Part shown: positions 57,429 to 64,000 of the stretch, piece after piece | How positions within the stretch are numbered: position 1 is the stretch's first letter | How the letters are laid out: each line of letters begins with the position of its first letter | Origin: Carnobacterium iners | Lineage (GTDB): Bacteria > Bacillota > Bacilli > Lactobacillales > Carnobacteriaceae | Reading direction: 5' to 3' | Assembly (NCBI RefSeq): GCF_900177385.1 | Contig: NZ_FXBJ01000002.1 | Coordinates: 2,454,607-2,518,606 of the forward strand | Length of the DNA stretch: 64,000 nucleotides | Translations under genes and position numbers: made by a program | Notes under the pieces: model-generated | What the model saw: only the letters and a program-made list of their open reading frames with translations | Database searches by the model: none | What the model was told of the DNA's origin: nothing

Positions 57429-57753
57429 TGTATTGTTTATCTTGCAACAGATAAAATACTCTAACCCAAAAGATGGCCAATTATTGTCTTCAAGTTTTAT
57501 CTCCTTCTTTGCAAAAATACCTAATCCTCTATTCTTATTATGTCCAATCCATAAATGATTTTCTGCAAACTTAATGTAAGAATCATGATTGCTTCTTGCT
57601 GGATCTTCACATTCTTGAATAATATAAATATCAGCATCAAAAGAGTCTAAATATTGGAATTTCTTTCTAAATGCCCCATTGCAATTCCAAGTAATAATTT
57701 TCAAAATCTCTACTCCTTTTTGTATTAGTATATCATGATTTTTTCTTAAATTT

Positions 57754-57794
57754 AAAAAATACCACACTGCTCTTTTTATACAATGTGGTATTTA
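57754..57794 (-). terminator. Terminator after pglZ
   Basis: On the minus strand AAATACCACA / TGTGGTATTT is followed by a T-run, 20 bases beyond the pglZ stop. It ends the BREX operon here, leaving no room for brxL. Confidence 0.8.
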
Positions 57795-57812
57795 TCTATT
57801 CTATTTCTCTTA

Positions 57813-60469
57813 CTATAAAAGTTTAAATCGCTCTTTTGTAACATCTTTTATATCTTTACTATTTTTCATAACTAAATAATAATTAGATGATTGTTGATAT
57901 GAAATAGTTGATAATATAAATTTCTCACGTACAATCCGATCTGGCTCAATTCATTTCTACTATCTGCGATTATTACTTGTTCGTTAGATAATTTATTGCC
58001 TATTTCATCCTCAAAATAGACACTTAGCCGTTTTTCTTTGAGAGTTTCTGAAACAGGATCGAGTTGTAAAAACTCCAACCAAATAACGCTATTCGTCAGC
58101 GTTTTGTTTGACTTAATAAATTAACCGTGACTTGCGGTATATCATTCCGTCCGCGTACCATTTTAATTTTTAATAAAGGAACCATTGTCTCTTGAGGCAA
58201 ATGTCCTCCATGAACGTATTGATATCCTCCACCTGCCAACGAAAATCGATTGATCCCTCTTGGTATAAGAACGTGTCTATTAGTGCTAATTTGGTTTGCT
58301 AAAGAGAAGCTTAATCCTGTTTGTGTTGGATTTTCTTGTTCTGATAAGATAAAACGTTTATTGTAACTAGTTCCTTTAAGTTCAGTTATTAACTGCACTT
58401 TTTCAGTTGATTGAATGGTACTTCTACTATATAAAAAACCATGATCAGCTGTCACAAATAACTGTGCAGCACTTACTTCCGTTGTTAGACGTATGAATAG
58501 TCTTTTTAGTTGTTGTAAGGTCTCTTCAACAGCCGCAAAAACATCATTCTCAGTGATTCTTTGATCGCCTATTGCATCAATTCGATTATGGTAAAGATAA
58601 ATCACTTTTTTTCCCGAAAATTCAGAGCGCAATTCATCTCGACTTAACTGATTGACTGCATCATAACTGATAGCCAGAGCTTTATCTGAACTATTTTTTT
58701 GAAGGACTTCATTTCTCTTTACTATGCTTTCGGTGGATAACCCATTTACTCTAACTTCACCCGTCGATTCGATAGCAAGTTGCTGATGTGGCAATAATGC
58801 AGCCATTCCTAGAGCCGTACTAGAGGGTAAAGCTGTCTGCATTGATGATAAGTCACCAGTAAACCGTTTATCTTCTAAACAAACGCTGAAACAGTTCTTG
58901 ACCAGCTTCAAAACGCAGTCCATCTGATATAATCACAATAACTTTTTTATCTTGTTCGACAAAAGAAGCTACCTCATCAGAATAAAAATGAGTTTGCTGA
59001 GTGATATCCTTTCTGCTTAACCTAGCTTCTTGCATCACTAACTGGTCCCACTTTGCTGCAAATTCTTTTAAAAACAACTGGTGATAATGCCTTTCAACAG
59101 TTAATGTTAAGTCTTCAAATGAATCATTTAAATGAATTAATTGATCAGAGTAAAAATAAAATTTACGATAAGCTTGATCTATTTTATAAAAGTTTGTTTG
59201 ATACATTTGCCAAAATAAATGCTTATCATGAATCTTAGCAAGCAGACTAGTCATCTCATCTACAGCTTTAACTAGTTTCAGACTCCAGCGCAATGCATGA
59301 TAAGCTGTACGGTAGTCCTTGTACCAAAACTTCCCCCTTCTTTGTGCAATCAACTGATCATAATAATCATAGTCTATCCCACCATTAGCTAACTGAGAAG
59401 CTAGTTGTTGAATAAGGTAATTATCAAACCATTGGAACGTTTGAACCTCAGTCACGTTAGCCAATGACTCTTGATTGAATAATTGATTAATCCTAATTCT
59501 TTTTCTAATTGGTCAGCTACTTGAATATAACTTAGTTGCTGGTCTCTTAAATTCATCCATTGATTGATAAAAATAATCGCTTGATTTACTTTTGGCAATA
59601 CAAATGGTTCAAATGCTTTTAGGAAACTCTTCTGGCCATAACTTAGTTGCTGGTCTCTTAAATTCATCCATTGATGATAAAAATAATCGCTTGATTTACT
59701 TTTGGCAATACAAATGGTTCAAATGCTTTAGGAAACTCTTCTGGCCATTCACTAGCTAAATGAGTGATAAACAATTGTTCCATTAAGGTCTCGATAGATA
59801 ATTTTCCGGTCTTACTTGCTGACAAGTTGAAGCCAAATAGACGATTGATTAACCGCCAAAAACGATCCTTATTACCAAATTTTTCAATTGCACTCCAACG
59901 CATAGTCTGACCTTTAACAGACTCAGCAAATAATTCAATCAAACTGTTAGTCCAATCAGGCTGTTTCGCTTTGGTTAGTACAGCTAAGATACAGAATTCC
60001 ATTGTTTCTTGATTTTGAGTTATCATTTGCTGAAAGAACTTTTAAAATTTAGTTGTTCGTTCTTTAGATTTGAAAAAGGTCTGGTACTGTTTAGCTAAAT
60101 CGGTTAAGGCCTCGTTAGTTGAATCTATTCCGATAGCCGCATATAATTGACTATCTTGATCCAATTTTAATTCATAGCTATACAATAGAACTCCCAACAT
60201 AGGATTTTCTTGGTCATTAGGACGTTTAATTGTATAATACAAGACAATATTTTTATCCGCCATCACTTTTTCAATGTGATAGTGAATTTGAAAATAATTG
60301 TGATCCGTTACTTTAAGTAATTCAAATAACGCAGTTTCCTTACTCATTCAGTTAACTGTTCGTCATACTGTTCGTCTTCATCATACAAATACAGAATCTT
60401 TCTTTTCTCACCTGTTTGAAGAGGCGAGTGAAAGAACGTTTGAATTTTCTTAATAATATCTTGTGCCAT
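57813..60469 (-). pseudogene. pglZ: BREX phosphatase-like PglZ (type A), frameshifted
   Basis: Alkaline-phosphatase-superfamily component of BREX. The start ATG 60,469 follows GAGGCAG; the N-terminus reads MAQDIIKKIQTFFHS and RKILYLYDEDEQYDEQ, typical of PglZ-A. Later blocks: RWSAIEKFGNKDRFWRLINR, VIISDGLRFEAGQEL (metal site), FVTADHGFLYS (metal site), YVHGGHLPQETMVPL and ENPTQTGLSF. At least six frameshifts separate them (near 60,347, 60,035, 59,660, 59,460, 58,880, 58,100 and 57,945), and a 110-bp tandem duplication lies at 59,527-59,746. As read, no full protein is made. It is the last gene of the operon. Confidence 0.88.
59527..59746 (-). repeat. 110-bp tandem duplication inside pglZ
   Basis: Two adjacent copies (59,527-59,637 and 59,638-59,746) both encode KAFEPFVLPKVNQAIIFI and MNLRDQQLSY. 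They differ by two 1-base indels (GATTGATA/GATGATA and CTTTTAGG/CTTTAGG), so they lie in different reading frames. Confidence 0.92.
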
Positions 60470-63400
60470 TAGACTGCCTCTTCCCATCTTTATTTTTTCA
60501 AGTAGATTCATTTTCACTAGTTTCCCAGCTTGATCTTTAACTACTTCAACATCTTGGAACTTTTCATAATTTACTTTTACTCCATCATCCAAATCTAATT
60601 CTATGCGTTGTTTAGCCATATGGTCTAGTACTTCTGCATACTGAACAATTTCTGTTTTATCTTTTAGATAGTTTTCAATTGCTTTTAATGAAGCAGCTTT
60701 TGACTGACTAGAAGCATTCTCATCATCTACTACATGTTGTTCTAAAGTGATTAAATTATCCAATGTCCTACTTTGTTGCAAGACATAATCTGTTCGGATA
60801 CGTGCAATTGTATCGCGGTCATAGCGATGTAAATAGACTAGTCCTTTAAAAGCTCCACGTTTCCCACTGCTAAACATCCAGTAAATCGGTCTTTTTTATA
60901 CATTTTAAGTGATCTTTATAAAAATCCTTTATGAAATAACGACGAATACAATCTACGGAAGATTCATTTACTTTTTTACCTAGTGCTTCGGCTATAAATA
61001 AAAGGTTTTCTTCTAACGGTTCTTTTCCATAAAGGATGCTAACTAATTCTTCTATCTTATTGATAATATCATCATCAAATAAAACTTCTTCTGTTACAGG
61101 AATAATATTATCTACATCAGGTTGATATGTTTTAAACTCGCTGCGTCCCACTCTCCACCAGCATAAGCTAATCCTTCTTCATCCAATGAATAACGACCAA
61201 AAATAATACCCACTAGATACGATAAGAAACTTTTTATATCTCTTGTTTTATCAGCTTTTCGAATTGTTACATCTTTATCTTCTACTTCTGGACTTAACTC
61301 ATCTTCCAACCCATAAATATCAATAAAGATGCGATTTAACTTTTCTTCATTAGCTTTTAACTGATTAAGCTGCCCTATTGTAAATTCTTCCCAAGATTTA
61401 AATGAAGATTCCATCAAAGTACTTTTACAATATAAAAACGGATGTTTTTTGAAGTCCCAAGAAGTTTCAAAAGAATCCCAATCATCTTTTGAAATATTAA
61501 TATTCTTAAACACTTTTTTATCAATCAAATTTTTACTCTCTTCTTTTATAAGAATAGGTAGTTTTTTTATGTGATCTACCTCAAAATTCATAGTTGGACT
61601 AATAAACTCAAAATTTTTGAAGCTACAATACTATTACTAAATGCTAATATATATTTCAATTCATCTTTTGATATAAAAATACAACATCCGGCAATATCAA
61701 ACATACAACCTGGAGACATATACCTAGTAGAAATTTTCCCACTACTTATTTTAGACCATGTTATTGCTTCTTTAAAATAAAGTTTAGGATCTCGTAATCT
61801 GTAATTATTATTTTTTCCTGAATATTTTATATCAAAACCATCATTTTCCATATTTATAATATGCTCTACATTTCCATACCATCTTCTGAATGCTCCTCCT
61901 TTATTATAAGGAAACCATTTTTTTCCATATAATAAAATATCCTCACTTTTCTCATGATTAAAGCCTATTTCATAAATAGACACTTCAAACCAATATCGGA
62001 GAAATTCATTAGTATTACCAGGAATCATACCTTGTCTCGTATTAGATAATTTTTCTAATGGGGTATATTTAAAGATATTAACTAATTTATCACTTGCCCA
62101 ATACGCAATCGGAATACCGGGGATACTAGCAAATATGTCAGTAGACTGCTCAGTATATCTATGTTCTTTTACAGGAAACCATATAGGCTTATTGTCTTCT
62201 ATGTCTTCATACTCTATATAATTAAATACTCCTCTGTAATCATTAATTTTGTTTCTAAATATTGTTGCTACGGTTCCGAAGGCAATTCCCATTACCATTA
62301 TCCATATGAGTCATGTTTACAATACTATAATTACTAATTACTGATTTTCTGAACTTTTCATAAGAAGATAAAAACATCCATGATTGCATAGTAACGTTAG
62401 CAATAAACCCATTGTCTAAAGAAAAAGCTTCCATACGTTTCATCATTACCGCAAACAAATCACTTTTTTCATCTGGATAGTATTTCTTCACATATTTTGA
62501 AAGTTTTGGATCCATTCCTTTAGACCCCATATAAGGTGGATTAGCTACGACTATTTCGTATTGATTAGCTAGTATCTTGTACTGATTTAATAAATCTTCT
62601 ACTAGTGGCAATGTATACTCTACTAGTTCACTGGTAAAAATATCTATCTCACCGTAGTGTTTAAAGTAGTCCATTTGTTTTTTAATTTGACTGATATCAA
62701 TCTCAGGAACTTGAATAATTGACCCATACAATTTTGCATCTTTAAATGTTTCTATTAAAGTTTCTGTTGCTTGAAGGAGTTGCTCATTATCTTTAGCAAA
62801 TAAATAAACGTCTTCTTGAGTAATTTCATTACTTTCTTCGATGCTGTGAATATGAACAGCAAACTTTCTACTGAATAAGCGTTTATCATACGAGCGAGCT
62901 TTCATAATAACCGCGAAAGTCGCTAGTTGCGCTGCACGTCTATCAATATCTAATCCAAATAGGTTGTTTTCAAGAATCAACTTAGGAATTTCTCTTTCAG
63001 AATAACCACGCGATAAATAGATTTTATAAAAAAGCTCAAAGGCATAGACTAAAATATGTCCTGATCCACAAGCAGGATCTAAAAATTCGATCTCTTCAAT
63101 AGTAAGATTAGGATTTTTTAAGTCTTCGAGTTGTTTTAGAACTTCTGCTGTTTGTTCAGCATCTTCTAGGTAATAAGATAAGGATTCTTGCAAGTTCTCA
63201 TCTGGATGAGATTCTAACCATAGTCTTCCTAGTGAGTTATCCACCATATATTCGACAATCCAACGCGGTGTAAATAGTTGCGTTGCTGCTGGAATATCGT
63301 TTTTACCATTTTTTTATTTTTCTTTAAATTAGCAAAAACGAGATCTTTTTGCTCAGAGATATAAAATTGATACAACCAGCCAACAATTTCAACATCTTTC

Positions 63401-64000
63401 CAGTCTTTCATCAATCATATTGACGATGTCACGAATCATGCTATTTTCTGCTAATAGATTATCTGGCAGCAATAAAGCTAAGTCATCTGAGATATAGTCA
63501 AACACATTAGGGATAATCTCGCCTAATTTATTGCATTGTTTGACTAATAAATATTGATACAAAGCCTCAGACTTATTTTCATCTTGTAATTTAAAAATTA
63601 ATTCTCTATCTAGATTTAATTCATCACTTAATTCTAAGATAGCAGTTAGAGCATCTGGTTCTAGTTTACCAGCCGTTTGCGAAGAAAAGAATCGACATCC
63701 GGATTGGTAGATAACCATTCACTTCCATAAACCGTAAAGCAACAATTCGGTTGAACCAAGTATACGCTGCTTCGTCCATCACTTGGTCGTATCCATCAAA
63801 AACTAAGCGATTTTTTCAAATGATTGTATTGCTTTAACTGCTCTTTACCCATAACTGTTCCATTCACAACCAAACCATCTGTTAATTCTATGATAGGTGT
63901 AATCTTATCAGCCATAATGCCGTAGCTGTAGGCTTTTTGTTGCACACCCTTTTTTAATTTATTGCGTGCTTGAAAGGCGAATTTACGTAAAGCTGCTTTA
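60469..64000 (-). pseudogene. pglX: BREX adenine methyltransferase PglX, frameshifted, 5' end at window edge
   Basis: Large N6-adenine DNA methyltransferase that marks host DNA in BREX type 1. Reading from 64,000: [42 protein letters not shown]-type [19 protein letters not shown], motif I FLDPACGSGHILVYAF, motif IV VVANPPYMGSKG, then FKTYQPDVDNIIP and RIELDLDDGVKVNYEKFQ near the end. Nine or so frameshifts interrupt it (near 63,815, 63,690, 63,414, 63,315, 62,280, 61,595, 61,145, 60,880 and 60,485). Only a few residues are missing at the window edge. brxA, brxB and brxC should lie just beyond 64,000. Confidence 0.88.

Larger units (their letters stand above)
55326..57704 (-). pseudogene. Endonuclease/exonuclease/phosphatase-family gene split by an IS
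   Basis: Minus-strand gene starting TTG 57,704 (AAAGGAG upstream): KIITWNCNGAFRKKF, a catalytic Glu in IIQECEDP, broken after CCKINNT by the IS at 55,756-57,428. It resumes FDLLGIWGCNNYIEDLC, then LIGGDFNSNAIWDEK (catalytic GDFN), LVSTYHSLTD, and ends SDHMPIFLEID with the catalytic SDH. Removing the IS and one target copy restores the frame exactly across the site. An in-frame TAA (near 55,680) and a frameshift (near 55,604) add to the damage. The intact form would be about 225 aa. Such stand-alone EEP nucleases often sit in accessory islands; its role is unknown. Confidence 0.85.

Noticed and set aside
57420..57767. Intact small 115-aa EEP protein on the minus strand
   Set aside because: It stops within the IS inverted repeat and lacks GDFN and SDH; it is only the 5' half of the split gene.
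55277..64000. Prophage remnant
   Set aside because: No integrase, terminase, capsid or lysis genes; all recognisable pieces are BREX, EEP or IS.

Overview
The window is low-GC Firmicute DNA. Its gene content points to a lactic acid bacterium of the Lactobacillales, most likely a Carnobacterium-like member of the Carnobacteriaceae. The clues are ccpA divergent from pepQ, a fused RNase PH-RdgB gene, PcsB-type wall hydrolases, a T-box in front of pheST, and a small SaCas9-like Cas9. The genus is an inference; no rRNA gene is present to confirm it.

Region 1 (1-42.8 kb) is an ordinary core chromosome of short operons on both strands, mostly separated by clear hairpin terminators. In order it holds: an M3 oligoendopeptidase; a NlpC/P60 wall hydrolase; tRNA hydroxylase TrhO; a TrpXYZ-like ABC transporter behind a long attenuator leader; a class A penicillin-binding protein; ccpA/pepQ; ytxG/ytxH-type stress genes; an MscS channel; a decayed glycolipid glucosyltransferase; cbpB; murI with rph-rdgB and a phosphoesterase; yslB; a PH-domain gene and an alpha/beta hydrolase; trxA; mutS2-cvpA-zapA; rnhC; an APC permease; pheST; an HxlR regulator; an HD hydrolase; a SpoU methyltransferase; an M23 wall hydrolase; an L,D-transpeptidase; and sbcCD.

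Region 2 (43.0-55.3 kb) is a complete type II-A CRISPR-Cas system of the Staphylococcus aureus Cas9 lineage. The order is cas9 (1081 aa), a tracrRNA with its own promoter and terminator, cas1, cas2, a 320-aa Csn2-like gene, then a very large array with about 103 repeats or repeat fragments in 6.6 kb. A promoter lying in the 3' end of csn2 appears to drive the array. The first repeat is scrambled, about 92 consecutive repeats are full length, and the last 0.45 kb is degraded. Two nearly identical spacers differ at the PAM-proximal end, which looks like re-acquisition against an escape variant.

Region 3 (55.3-64.0 kb, minus strand) is a decaying defence island. The end of a BREX type 1 operon (pglX, pglZ) is broken by many single-base frameshifts, and pglZ carries a 110-bp tandem duplication. 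A terminator follows pglZ directly, so brxL is not in its usual place. Next to it, an endonuclease/exonuclease/phosphatase gene has been split by a 1673-bp IS1380-family element with exact 15-bp inverted ends and a 5-bp target duplication; that element's transposase is itself frameshifted. Damage is concentrated downstream of about 54.3 kb while long genes before it are intact. This means either local decay of a dispensable island or a patch of poor assembly, and only read data can decide.
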